From IMG/VR virus record IMGVR_UViG_3300042905_004854, positions 1-36,953 of that record: DNA of 36,953 nt; one strand, given 5' to 3'. Under the pieces are notes generated by a model. The model did not search any database. It saw only the letters and a program-made list of their open reading frames with translations, and was not told the origin of the DNA. How positions within the stretch are numbered: position 1 is the first letter of the stretch; the number at the start of each line of letters is the position of its first letter. Source of the DNA: a virus. Positions 13,649-20,861 of this stretch are shown here, piece by piece. The position numbers were made by a program, and so were the translations under genes.

Positions 13649-13851
13649 GCGTCGGGATTCCCGATATCTCGGGTCCATTCCCATTCTTCCCAGATTATTT
13701 GAGCAAAATCGTCGCCCTTATTATGGCGACGATTTTCTATTTCAGCCATTCCGGGAGCGGAGATGGGGGCTTCAAGTTCCCATGAATACCAATACCACTC
13801 TCCGGGATCTAGTCTCCTGTTCGTAACTAGACACCGGATTTCTCTAGACAT
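13645..13851 (-). CDS. Small Trp-rich hypothetical protein
   Basis: The 68-residue protein opens MSREIRCLVTNRRLDPGEWY and is rich in Trp, Glu and Arg (WEEWEWTRDIG). I do not recognise it. It starts three bases after the stop of the upstream gene (TGATTTATG), so it is probably coupled. A strong bidirectional-looking terminator hairpin lies inside it. Confidence 0.55.
   Translation of the reverse strand: MSREIRCLVTNRRLDPGEWYWYSWELEAPISAPGMAEIENRRHNKGDDFAQIIWEEWEWTRDIGNPDA
13705..13736. terminator. 12-bp perfect hairpin with A and T tracts
   Basis: AAAATCGTCGCC and GGCGACGATTTT pair perfectly around an 8-base loop. In the plus direction it lies 57 bases after the late gene ending at 13648 and ends in TTTTC. 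It could terminate that transcript although it lies in the coding part of the opposing gene. Confidence 0.6.
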
Positions 13852-13854
13852 AAA

Positions 13855-14106
13855 TCAGTTCAAGGTATATACGTTTGCACCAGAAATTGCTGTGACGGCG
13901 TAAACATTCATTGGAAAAATTTGTGGTCCTGCGGCTGTTGCTGCAGCAAAATTTAATCCTAAGTTAAAAGTTCCACCTGAACTATTGAATGCCCAAGCAG
14001 TTAATCCCGGTGTACCAGTTGTTGGAACTACCAACAAACCCTTGTGCTTTGCTAATTGTGTTACGCCAGCAGTTACTTGTGATGCTTGTGAGTATTTGTC
14101 GTACAT
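13855..14106 (-). CDS. Small putative virion protein
   Basis: The 83-residue protein begins MYDKYSQASQVTAGVTQLAK and is rich in Ala, Gly, Thr and Asn with short beta-like runs (GLLVVPTTGTPGLTAWAF, VYAVTAISGANVYTLN). The small size, beta-rich composition and late promoter 8 bases from the ATG suggest a decoration or small structural protein, but I cannot name the family. Longer in-frame starts to 14214 lie upstream of the promoter and overlap the preceding gene. Confidence 0.6.
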   Translation of the reverse strand: MYDKYSQASQVTAGVTQLAKHKGLLVVPTTGTPGLTAWAFNSSGGTFNLGLNFAAATAAGPQIFPMNVYAVTAISGANVYTLN

Positions 14107-14114
14107 GTTACAAA

Positions 14115-14121
14115 TATTTAG
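14115..14121 (-). promoter_or_regulatory. Late promoter (CTAAATA)
   Basis: The minus strand reads CTAAATA 8 bases before ATG 14106. Its TAA is the stop codon of the upstream gene, the same stop-in-promoter arrangement as on the plus strand. Confidence 0.65.
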
Positions 14122-14420
14122 GTTGATTTTATAGTCACATCTTTCATAGGCAAAGAAGTCCAGAAGGGCTGCAAATGTTCGGGTCCTGTGGCAAATCCAA
14201 CCATCCAAACACATCTTTGAACTCTCCCAACGATTTGGTTCACGCCCACATGATAGGCAGCACCCTCTTCGTATTGGTCAATTTTGACCTTGAAAGATGT
14301 CTTGGATTCCACTTCCTGAATAAATTTTTCAAGATATTCAGGATAGACTGGCTTGACAATTTTAACAGGCTTATTTGGCTTACGCTTTGGCTGTGTTGAT
14401 TTTTTTCTATATCTTGTCAT
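14118..14420 (-). CDS. Basic hypothetical protein following tRNA-Gly
   Basis: The 100-residue protein has a strongly basic N-terminus (TRYRKKSTQPKRKPNK) and a beta-like body (YHVGVNQIVGRVQRCVWMVGF). Function is not recognised. Its ATG comes three bases (TTT) after the discriminator base of tRNA-Gly, with no ribosome site visible, so its translation start depends on read-through or on processing of the tRNA. Confidence 0.55.
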   Translation of the reverse strand: MTRYRKKSTQPKRKPNKPVKIVKPVYPEYLEKFIQEVESKTSFKVKIDQYEEGAAYHVGVNQIVGRVQRCVWMVGFATGPEHLQPFWTSLPMKDVTIKST

Positions 14421-14423
14421 AAA

Positions 14424-14494
14424 TGCGTATACAGGGATTTGAACCCAGACGGCCAGAATGGAAATCTGGCATGCTACCGTTACATCATATACGC
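14424..14494 (-). tRNA. tRNA-Gly(TCC)
   Basis: The minus strand folds as a cloverleaf: acceptor GCGTATA/TATACGC, D arm with AACGGTAG, anticodon stem CCAGA/TCTGG around loop TTTCCAT (anticodon TCC, codon GGA), T loop TTCAAAT. The T stem has one T-T mismatch. CCA is not encoded; the 3' flank is ATTT. GGA is frequent in the fibre genes. The plus-strand late promoter at 14497 begins three bases from its 5' end. Confidence 0.9.
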
Positions 14495-14496
14495 TA

Positions 14497-14503
14497 CTAA
14501 ATA
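14497..14503 (+). promoter_or_regulatory. Late promoter (CTAAATA), 5 bases from ATG
   Basis: CTAAATA ends 5 bases before ATG 14509 and abuts the 5' end of the opposing tRNA-Gly gene. Confidence 0.6.
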
Positions 14504-14508
14504 TTTAC

Positions 14509-14703
14509 ATGAAAAAATTAAAAGAAGGCAATCTTTACAATGTTGAGCAATCCGTGACTCCCGGAACCGGAACAAATGCTACCAAAGTTGGATTGGCTGC
14601 TTGGAACCGTGATATGAGAAAACAGTTGATGCAAAAATTGAAGCATTATTCACCCGACCAAATAGAAAAAATAATAAACGCTACTTTTGGGGACAACATT
14701 TAA
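14509..14703 (+). CDS. Small late protein, unknown
   Basis: The 64-residue protein reads MKKLKEGNLYNVEQSVTPGT and continues to a basic helix (DMRKQLMQKLKHYSPDQIEK). Function is not recognised. An in-frame ATG at 14458 lies within the tRNA-Gly gene and upstream of the late promoter, so 14509 is preferred. The gene ends in a 4-base convergent overlap with the next minus-strand gene. Confidence 0.6.
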   Translation: MKKLKEGNLYNVEQSVTPGTGTNATKVGLAAWNRDMRKQLMQKLKHYSPDQIEKIINATFGDNI

Positions 14704-14894
14704 ACTCCAAGCGTCTTTCTTAGTTTTGTGTCTCTCTTGAAATACGAATCAAACCTTGAGACAATCTTTTCCTTTTGGGAAAGAAGTTTGTTGTATTCCT
14801 TGGTGCTGGATTTGTCATTGGTTTCACAGCGCCCAATGTGCTTCATCGTCTCACCGTACTCATAAATCAACTCTTCAAGTTCTCTGTTGTTCAT
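14700..14894 (-). CDS. Small helical hypothetical protein
   Basis: The 64-residue protein starts MNNRELEELIYEYGETMKHI and is charged and helical throughout, with one Cys. It is not recognised. A TTGACC-N16-TATACT promoter lies just upstream, with 9 bases between the -10 box and ATG. Its transcript probably reads on into tRNA-Gly and the genes beyond it. Confidence 0.6.
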   Translation of the reverse strand: MNNRELEELIYEYGETMKHIGRCETNDKSSTKEYNKLLSQKEKIVSRFDSYFKRDTKLRKTLGV

Positions 14895-14897
14895 GGT

Positions 14898-14904
14898 CTA
14901 AATA
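14898..14904 (+). promoter_or_regulatory. Late promoter (CTAAATA) for fibre cluster
   Basis: CTAAATA lies 34 bases before ATG 14939. It shares base 14904 with the -10 box of the opposing promoter, so the two cannot be occupied together. Confidence 0.55.
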
Positions 14905-14931
14905 GTATAGCAGCGAATAGAGGTTGGTCAA
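14904..14931 (-). promoter_or_regulatory. Sigma70-like promoter (TTGACC-N16-TATACT)
   Basis: TTGACC (14931-14926) and TATACT (14909-14904) with a 16-base spacer precede ATG 14894 by 9 bases. The predicted leader is about three bases. Confidence 0.6.
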
Positions 14932-14938
14932 GCAATTC

Positions 14939-15526
14939 ATGAAACACCCAAATCAATCATTTATTGACAACTTTAATAGACCAAACCAGGGGCCAGAAGG
15001 AGTTCCAACCTATCGCTATACTCAAAAATTTATAGAAAAGAAAAGAAAACAAAAGTTTGAATATTTTGTTGAGTCTTTGAATAATCCCAAACCAAAGACC
15101 AATACTCTTGCACAAGAAATAAATCGAATCTTTTCTTACAATACTCTCGCAAAAAATACGAATAAAACTTTGTTAGAAACCAAGCAAAGTGTTGGTTCGC
15201 TGCCACAACAGTTTAATTACAATGGTTTGTTGTATGCATTCAATCAAGAATTGAATATGTACGTCAATCAACATGGACATGCAATTTCAATTGAGCAAGC
15301 CACGGCTTTCATGGAGATGGCACAACTTGAAGAAGTTGGTTCATTTGCATCAGAATCCGATACGGATGGTGGTGCAATTGCCCTTCCTTCGGTTGTTCCG
15401 GGACCACCAGAAGCACCTACTGGATTGACTGCTATGAATATAAATATTGAAGGTGTAACTTTATCTTGGCAGGATAATTCTACAACAGAAACAGAATTCA
15501 AAATTTATTATAGAACAGAAGAATAA
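14939..15526 (+). CDS. Fibre adaptor 1, ending in half an FN3 domain
   Basis: The 195-residue protein has a basic, helical N-terminus. A module at about 90-130 (NYNGLLYAFNQELNMYVNQH, then GHAISIEQATAFME) recurs in the second adaptor, and an acidic linker precedes the first strands of an FN3 domain (PPEAPTGLTAMNINIEGVTL, then SWQDNSTTETEFKIYYRTEE). The domain stops there: strands C' to G are at the start of the next gene, whose ATG shares its A with this stop (TAATG). The shared N-terminal module is inferred to attach to the virion. An in-frame TTG at 14924 is a possible alternative start. Confidence 0.7.
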   Translation: MKHPNQSFIDNFNRPNQGPEGVPTYRYTQKFIEKKRKQKFEYFVESLNNPKPKTNTLAQEINRIFSYNTLAKNTNKTLLETKQSVGSLPQQFNYNGLLYAFNQELNMYVNQHGHAISIEQATAFMEMAQLEEVGSFASESDTDGGAIALPSVVPGPPEAPTGLTAMNINIEGVTLSWQDNSTTETEFKIYYRTEE

Positions 15527-18129
15527 TGCCTAATCTAAATCCAATTACATTAGATCAAATCGACATTGATGGAAATACTTTTACTTTGGGTGCTACTCTT
15601 CCAGGTACAATTACGACTGGTGAAGTTATTACAAATATTACCGGATTAAATCCGGGTATCAGTTATTATTTTTCTGTAGTTGCTTTTAATGATTCATCTG
15701 GATATTCGGGCTGGGCAGGTCCAATTGTTGTTTACATACGACCAGAAGTCAGAACAATAATTAATGCTTATTCTTGGACTTGGCCACATTCTCCCTTATA
15801 CACAACAGCATATGGTGGAGATCCATTTATACCCATAAGCCAATTCTCCAATACTCAGGAGAATTTATTCTATCTAAGCAACAATAGTTATATAACTCCT
15901 ATTTGGGCTGCTGGTAATTTTACTTCAGCAAATTCTAGTTTGAGTAAATTCACTGGAATAACGCCACCTTTTCCGGGTGCAAATGTTACCGCGATACACA
16001 TCAAAACCGCTGGATATTTTAATTTAAATGAAAAAATTGAAAATCTTACGCCGGGTGTAACATATAATTATTCGTTCTATCACTATGTGGAAGGATTGAC
16101 TGGGGATCTTTCATATAGAATTGATCACGCTTTAGGTTTGACTACTTATATTAGACAAATTGAACCAGTTGATCAAGGTAATTTTGGTCTTAGTGAAGAT
16201 AATCCAACAAATACGATTAGATATGTCACATATCCAACGGGTGGAACTGGTTGGAAACGATTTGTTGCACAGTTTGTTACTAATCCGGGACAAACTTATG
16301 GGAACTTTTCCTTATTCAGTTATTCTACTAATGGTTCTAGATTGGGAACAGCATATGTTGCTGCACCACAATTAGCAATTGGTTCTACTGCTGCTCCATT
16401 TGTAGCAACTACTGTAATTTCAAATTGGCAAGGTGTGTGTGCAGATGATGATAAATGGTTGGCTTTTGGTGATTCTTATGGCTTAACTTACATTGCCCCC
16501 ACGATTAATCCAACTCTTGAGTTAGGTATTGCGCCAAATAATTTGATTTATGGTGAAGGTTTTTATGGAAGCAACACAGTACAAAGAACTTCCAAATTGC
16601 TTAAAGCACTTCCACAAAACAAAAGAGCCATATTGCCTGGTTATTTCTTCTCCGATGATACTTGGTATTACTATGAAGATTCTTTAAATTTTGCAAGTGG
16701 TAATTGTTACACATTCTTTGAAAATTATTATGATAGAATTGATTCAGATCAAAATTATCCCTCTATTTGGCCATTTGCTGGTGTCAGTTATGGAAAAGGA
16801 ATATGGAATTCCATTTTAACATCCTTGGCAAATACTGGTGCTACATTTGATTATTTAATCAGTAATGCAGAGATGTACGGCAATTATGGCAATTATAATT
16901 GGAATACTCCGGGTTTGACAACTGCAATGTCATCAGGTGGGAAAGGTTCATATTATTATGATTCTTATAGAGGTTTAACTTCTTGGAATGATTGGTTGAT
17001 TTCCTACGGAGCAACAATTGCCAATGTCATGGGTGCCAATGATGCTGATGGAAATGCAAAAATTTATGAAGGTTGGTCTAGTGGTAAATTGGATTTTGCA
17101 GTATGGGACATGATCAATCGTGCTCATGAGTTAAGAGCACTTGATGCCATATTTGAAGGAACTACGGCTTATTATCCAAATGCAGTATTGGCTGAATATG
17201 AATGGTCTTACATAACGGATGGAAATCCAATTGATGGACCAGCAAATATAGCTGGTAATCCAGATTTTTGGCAATATTACTTTGGAAATGCGTCAGCACC
17301 ACAGTTGTATGGTTGGATGAGTGGTATTGTTGTCAATTCAGGTATATGTGGATCAAATCCTTCATATCTTTATTTTGCTCCAAATAGTGCTGGTGGAGCA
17401 GGGCCTCCAAATTTTGGATTGGCTCCCGGTGATACAAGACCACAAAAGAATGCTTGGACAAGTTTTGTAATGGGTCTTCAAGCGGTCAGAAGTTCGAAGA
17501 GAGCACGACCAAATCTACAAATAACTCCTTGGATTGCTTCAGTTAAATTCCCAGGACAAGATGCACAATATCCCGGAGGAAGTGCAGATAGACCACAAAT
17601 TGGATTTGCAGACATTAATGTTGGTTATAATGCTCAACAAGGTTTGACTTTAAATGTTGCTGGTGGAAATAGTGCTTATTATTATGAAATGATTCGTCAT
17701 GCTGCGCTATCTGGAGTAAAGGGATTCCTATATTGGAATACATCGTCCTTTATAGATTATAGAATAGATTCCGATCCAAATTCAACTGTAAATTCTTCTC
17801 TTGTTAAATTTGCAAACAATCAAGGTGGTACTTATTTCATTGAAGACATGCAAAATTTAAATTCTGTGCTCAATGACGTAAATGATAAACTTGGTGGATT
17901 CACACTCACAACTGCTGATACAAGTAGAATAAGTTGGTTGGCTCCTTATCTTGCATCAGGAGCCCCCGGACCAAATGGTGTCACTTGGTGGTGGAGAATT
18001 ACGACAAATCCCGGAAACACCACGTTTGTCAATGGACAAACATTGTCTGTTGCTAATAATAATATTGTCGGAACTTGGGTTTCGACTACCGGGCCAACTT
18101 TGGCTGGAATAAGTATCACATACACCTAA
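15526..18129 (+). CDS. Receptor-binding ligand 1: FN3 C-half, jelly-roll-like, barrel-like glycosidase fold
   Basis: The 867-residue protein begins with the second half of an FN3 domain (ITGLNPGISYYFSVVAFN, residues 1-70) completing the domain of adaptor 1. A beta-rich region (about 75-290) with LTPGVTYNYSFYHYVEG and APQLAIG resembles phage carbohydrate-binding jelly rolls. The rest (about 295-867) matches ligands 2 and 3 and has alternating beta/alpha character with DYLISNAEM (Glu449), ending in TWWWRITT...VNGQTLSV. This looks like a TIM-barrel glycosidase-like domain with a small C-terminal beta domain; activity is unproven. It lacks the lectin-like tail of the other ligands and is one uninterrupted gene. 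Confidence 0.65.
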   Translation: MPNLNPITLDQIDIDGNTFTLGATLPGTITTGEVITNITGLNPGISYYFSVVAFNDSSGYSGWAGPIVVYIRPEVRTIINAYSWTWPHSPLYTTAYGGDPFIPISQFSNTQENLFYLSNNSYITPIWAAGNFTSANSSLSKFTGITPPFPGANVTAIHIKTAGYFNLNEKIENLTPGVTYNYSFYHYVEGLTGDLSYRIDHALGLTTYIRQIEPVDQGNFGLSEDNPTNTIRYVTYPTGGTGWKRFVAQFVTNPGQTYGNFSLFSYSTNGSRLGTAYVAAPQLAIGSTAAPFVATTVISNWQGVCADDDKWLAFGDSYGLTYIAPTINPTLELGIAPNNLIYGEGFYGSNTVQRTSKLLKALPQNKRAILPGYFFSDDTWYYYEDSLNFASGNCYTFFENYYDRIDSDQNYPSIWPFAGVSYGKGIWNSILTSLANTGATFDYLISNAEMYGNYGNYNWNTPGLTTAMSSGGKGSYYYDSYRGLTSWNDWLISYGATIANVMGANDADGNAKIYEGWSSGKLDFAVWDMINRAHELRALDAIFEGTTAYYPNAVLAEYEWSYITDGNPIDGPANIAGNPDFWQYYFGNASAPQLYGWMSGIVVNSGICGSNPSYLYFAPNSAGGAGPPNFGLAPGDTRPQKNAWTSFVMGLQAVRSSKRARPNLQITPWIASVKFPGQDAQYPGGSADRPQIGFADINVGYNAQQGLTLNVAGGNSAYYYEMIRHAALSGVKGFLYWNTSSFIDYRIDSDPNSTVNSSLVKFANNQGGTYFIEDMQNLNSVLNDVNDKLGGFTLTTADTSRISWLAPYLASGAPGPNGVTWWWRITTNPGNTTFVNGQTLSVANNNIVGTWVSTTGPTLAGISITYT

Positions 18130-18132
18130 ATA
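18126..18132 (+). promoter_or_regulatory. Late promoter (CTAAATA)
   Basis: CTAAATA contains the TAA stop of ligand 1 and lies 10 bases before ATG 18143. Confidence 0.65.
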
Positions 18133-18142
18133 AGAATAGACC

Positions 18143-19999
18143 ATGGATCCAAGAATAATTCGCCAATATCTTGCAGGTATTCAAGGAGCCAAAAATCCTT
18201 TTCTCATGGAAAATTCTCGTTTTCTGGGAAATCTTCCAGAAAACATTGTGTACAATGGTCTTCTGTACACCTATAATCTCCGTGAAAATGCTTTCATAAA
18301 CCAATTTGGTCATAAAATTGATCCAAGCGCTGCTCCAGCATTCATTACGGAAGCCAAGGCATTCGAACAGCAGAACTTGGCTATCTTGGATATTTCTTCA
18401 AGTTCTTCTGACAATAGTTCTTCACGACCCACTCCAGAAAGTGGAGCAGAAAAACCCCAAGGATTAATTGCAAATCCGGATAATACTAAAGATCCAACTA
18501 CTGGTATTATCATTACATTCACAATTAATGATCCTGATAAGGCAGACTCTTTTATCCTTTTCCGTGCAACAGATCCAAAAGGACCCTTTACTCAAGTTAA
18601 AACTGAACCAAATAAATTTACAACAGCCTTTATTGATGATGGTTTGACTCCAGGTACTACTTATTATTATCAAGTTGCTGCCGTATTGGATGGTAAGCAA
18701 GGACCAACATCTGATGTTGTATCCACAACTACAGATACCGTTAAACCACCTTCAATTGGTATTACAGCACCTAGTGGATTAACTGCAACTTCAATTGCAC
18801 AAAATAGAGTTGATCTTTCTTGGACTGACAATTCCACAAATGAACTTGGATTCTATCTATATCAATCCTTGAATGGTTCATCATTTACTTTGATCGAAGG
18901 ATTAGTTGCTGGAGCCACAACAGCCTCTGTAAAGGGACTTTCTCAAGACAGCAATTATTGGTACCGAGTACAAGCATTTGCAACCGGAAGCACATCTGCA
19001 TTCTCCAATACTGTTGCACTACGAACTCTTCCAACAATTCCAACTGCTCCCAGCAATCTTTCATTGCTGATTGGTGGAACTTCACAAATTCAGGTTTCTT
19101 GGCAAGACAACTCAAATAACGAACAATTCTTCAATCTTTTCCGATCTACAGATGGCGTTTCGTATCCATTCGGAATCACGCTTCCAGCAGGTTCTACAAC
19201 ATACTTGAATACAGGTTTGAGTGCTGGAACCACTTACTTCTACAGAATAAATGCCGCAAATACAGGAGGAACTTCAGGCTTTGCAGGACCAACATCTGCA
19301 ACCACTCTTCCAACAATTCCAACTGCACCGTCAAATCTAAGATTTACCAATAGAACAACAACAAGATTGGATTTGGCTTGGAATGACAATTCCAACAATG
19401 AATCTGGATTCTTGATTCAATCTTCATTGACTGGTGTTACCTATACAAATTTAGATACTGTTGGTGCTAATGTAACTGGTTATGAAGTCAGGGGATTAAA
19501 TGTAGGAACAACCTACTTCTTCCAAGTTGCTGCATTCAACGCAGGAGGAACATCATCCTTCAGTGGAGCAACTTCATGGCAAACCTTGCCAAATGCACCT
19601 GCAACACCAGCATTTACATCAATTCTTGCTGGATCATCAACACAAATTAATATAAATTGGACAAATGTTGCAAATGAAACTGGATATAACCTATATCGCT
19701 CATTGAATGATGTAAGTTATACTGGAATCACAACATTGGGTTCTGATGTAACTGGCTTCACCAACAGTGGTCTATCAGCAGGAACAACTTATTTCTATAA
19801 GATTGAAGCATTCAATGTGGGTGGTACTTCTGCTCTATCGGGTGCAACAAGTACAATTACCTTGCCAGCAGGAACAACTCCATCTGCCCCATCAGGATTC
19901 ACTGCAATATCAGCGACAAGCAATTCAGTAACTCTGCAGTGGACAGACACATCTACCAACGAAGATGGATTCCTGATCTACTACAGAGGAATAACCTGA
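18143..19999 (+). CDS. Fibre adaptor 2 with five FN3 domains and a terminal half FN3
   Basis: The 618-residue protein starts with the adaptor module (VYNGLLYTYNLRENAFINQF, then GHKID...AFITEA) shared with adaptor 1. A Ser-rich linker and five complete FN3 domains of about 90 residues follow, each with a W.DNS.NE motif in strand B/C and GTTYFYR(V/I).A.N in strand F. Residues from about 582 begin a sixth FN3 (APSGFTAISATSNSVTLQWT, then DTSTNEDGFLIYYRGIT) that stops after strand C. The next gene starts one base later with the missing strands. FN3 arrays are common spacers on phage virions that aid adhesion to carbohydrates. Confidence 0.8.
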   Translation: MDPRIIRQYLAGIQGAKNPFLMENSRFLGNLPENIVYNGLLYTYNLRENAFINQFGHKIDPSAAPAFITEAKAFEQQNLAILDISSSSSDNSSSRPTPESGAEKPQGLIANPDNTKDPTTGIIITFTINDPDKADSFILFRATDPKGPFTQVKTEPNKFTTAFIDDGLTPGTTYYYQVAAVLDGKQGPTSDVVSTTTDTVKPPSIGITAPSGLTATSIAQNRVDLSWTDNSTNELGFYLYQSLNGSSFTLIEGLVAGATTASVKGLSQDSNYWYRVQAFATGSTSAFSNTVALRTLPTIPTAPSNLSLLIGGTSQIQVSWQDNSNNEQFFNLFRSTDGVSYPFGITLPAGSTTYLNTGLSAGTTYFYRINAANTGGTSGFAGPTSATTLPTIPTAPSNLRFTNRTTTRLDLAWNDNSNNESGFLIQSSLTGVTYTNLDTVGANVTGYEVRGLNVGTTYFFQVAAFNAGGTSSFSGATSWQTLPNAPATPAFTSILAGSSTQININWTNVANETGYNLYRSLNDVSYTGITTLGSDVTGFTNSGLSAGTTYFYKIEAFNVGGTSALSGATSTITLPAGTTPSAPSGFTAISATSNSVTLQWTDTSTNEDGFLIYYRGIT

Positions 20000-20000
20000 A

Positions 20001-20207
20001 ATGTCTAGTGTATTCTTTAATGGGAATACCTACACTTTTGGAGCCACAGTTTCGGCAAATCCGGGAACTGGGACAACTTCATATATTTTTGGTGGGTTGA
20101 GTTCAGGAGAGACTTATGGTTTCATTCTAAGGGCATTTAATGGGTTTGGGTTCTCAAATTTTGTGGGACCAGTTACAAAAGTAACATTATCAGAAATTCC
20201 TGAAGAA
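20001..20207 (+). repeat. FN3 C-half repeat, copy 1
   Basis: The 69 residues coded here match the copy at 24589-24795 at 59 positions by my count, with identical spacing and an identical DNA run of over 20 bases around 20055. The pair flanks the whole of ligand 2. Confidence 0.85.
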
Positions 20208-20849
20208 CAAAGAACTATAATTGCTGCTTTTGAATGGGATAGTCCATATGAAATAATAACACCATATACCAAATATATCGATCCAACACCAATAAATAAT
20301 ACAAACTTATTGATTTCAAGCACCAATTTAACACCAACACAAGCAGGTGGAACCTGGTGGAATACGGATGGTAATAGTCCAGTAACACCACCCATGTCTA
20401 TTACAACTGGACATACTGCCCCAGATGGCTCAACAACGGCATGGGCATTCCAAAGCAGTTCAAATACTGGATGGAGTGTAGCAAGAACCGTATATCTAGA
20501 AAAAGGATTTACATATTATCTTTCATTCTATTACGATCATTCAAGGGGAAATACAGGAAACATATCATATCCTGCCATGTATTGGGATGGAACTGATATT
20601 GTTGGGATACAGTCTGTATCAAGACAACAAATTTTGCCTGTAATTGGTACAATGACAACGTCATCAGAAACTGCACTACCTGGAACATCTACTGGTTGGA
20701 CCAGATATGCCTTCCAATTCTACACTTTATATGGAGAAGCAACAAGATTGAACATTGGTGGTTTATTTAATATTCCAAGTGGAAATGCTTTAGGTGTTTC
20801 AAATGGTATTCGTTATTATTGGGGACCACAATTAGAAAAGGCAACTTGA
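20001..20849 (+). CDS. Ligand 2a: FN3 C-half plus jelly-roll carbohydrate-binding module
   Basis: The 282-residue protein opens with FN3 strands C' to G (NTYTFGATVSANPGTG, GGLSSGETYGFILRAFNG; residues 1-69), the complement of the half domain ending adaptor 2. A jelly-roll-like module follows (about 75-282) with TAPDGSTTAWAFQ, FTYYLSFYYDHS and the closing YYWGPQLE, a signature of carbohydrate-binding modules in phage tail proteins. It matches the first third of ligand 1, which there is fused to the barrel. TGA-A-ATG couples it to adaptor 2. Confidence 0.7.
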   Translation: MSSVFFNGNTYTFGATVSANPGTGTTSYIFGGLSSGETYGFILRAFNGFGFSNFVGPVTKVTLSEIPEEQRTIIAAFEWDSPYEIITPYTKYIDPTPINNTNLLISSTNLTPTQAGGTWWNTDGNSPVTPPMSITTGHTAPDGSTTAWAFQSSSNTGWSVARTVYLEKGFTYYLSFYYDHSRGNTGNISYPAMYWDGTDIVGIQSVSRQQILPVIGTMTTSSETALPGTSTGWTRYAFQFYTLYGEATRLNIGGLFNIPSGNALGVSNGIRYYWGPQLEKAT

Positions 20850-20861
20850 TAGGAACATAAT

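Noticed and set aside
14458-14508. Upstream extension of the 14509 gene to ATG 14458
   Set aside because: The extension lies in the tRNA-Gly gene and upstream of the late promoter at 14497.
15511-15526. Programmed -1 frameshift joining adaptor 1 to ligand 1
   Set aside because: The ligand frame has a TAG at 15511-15513, leaving only a 13-base window without a standard slippery heptamer. Termination and reinitiation at TAATG is simpler.
19992-20003. Programmed +1 frameshift joining adaptor 2 to ligand 2a
   Set aside because: The ligand frame has a TAA at 19992-19994, leaving only a few bases (ACC TGA) for a shift, and no stimulatory element is visible. TGA-A-ATG coupling explains the junction.
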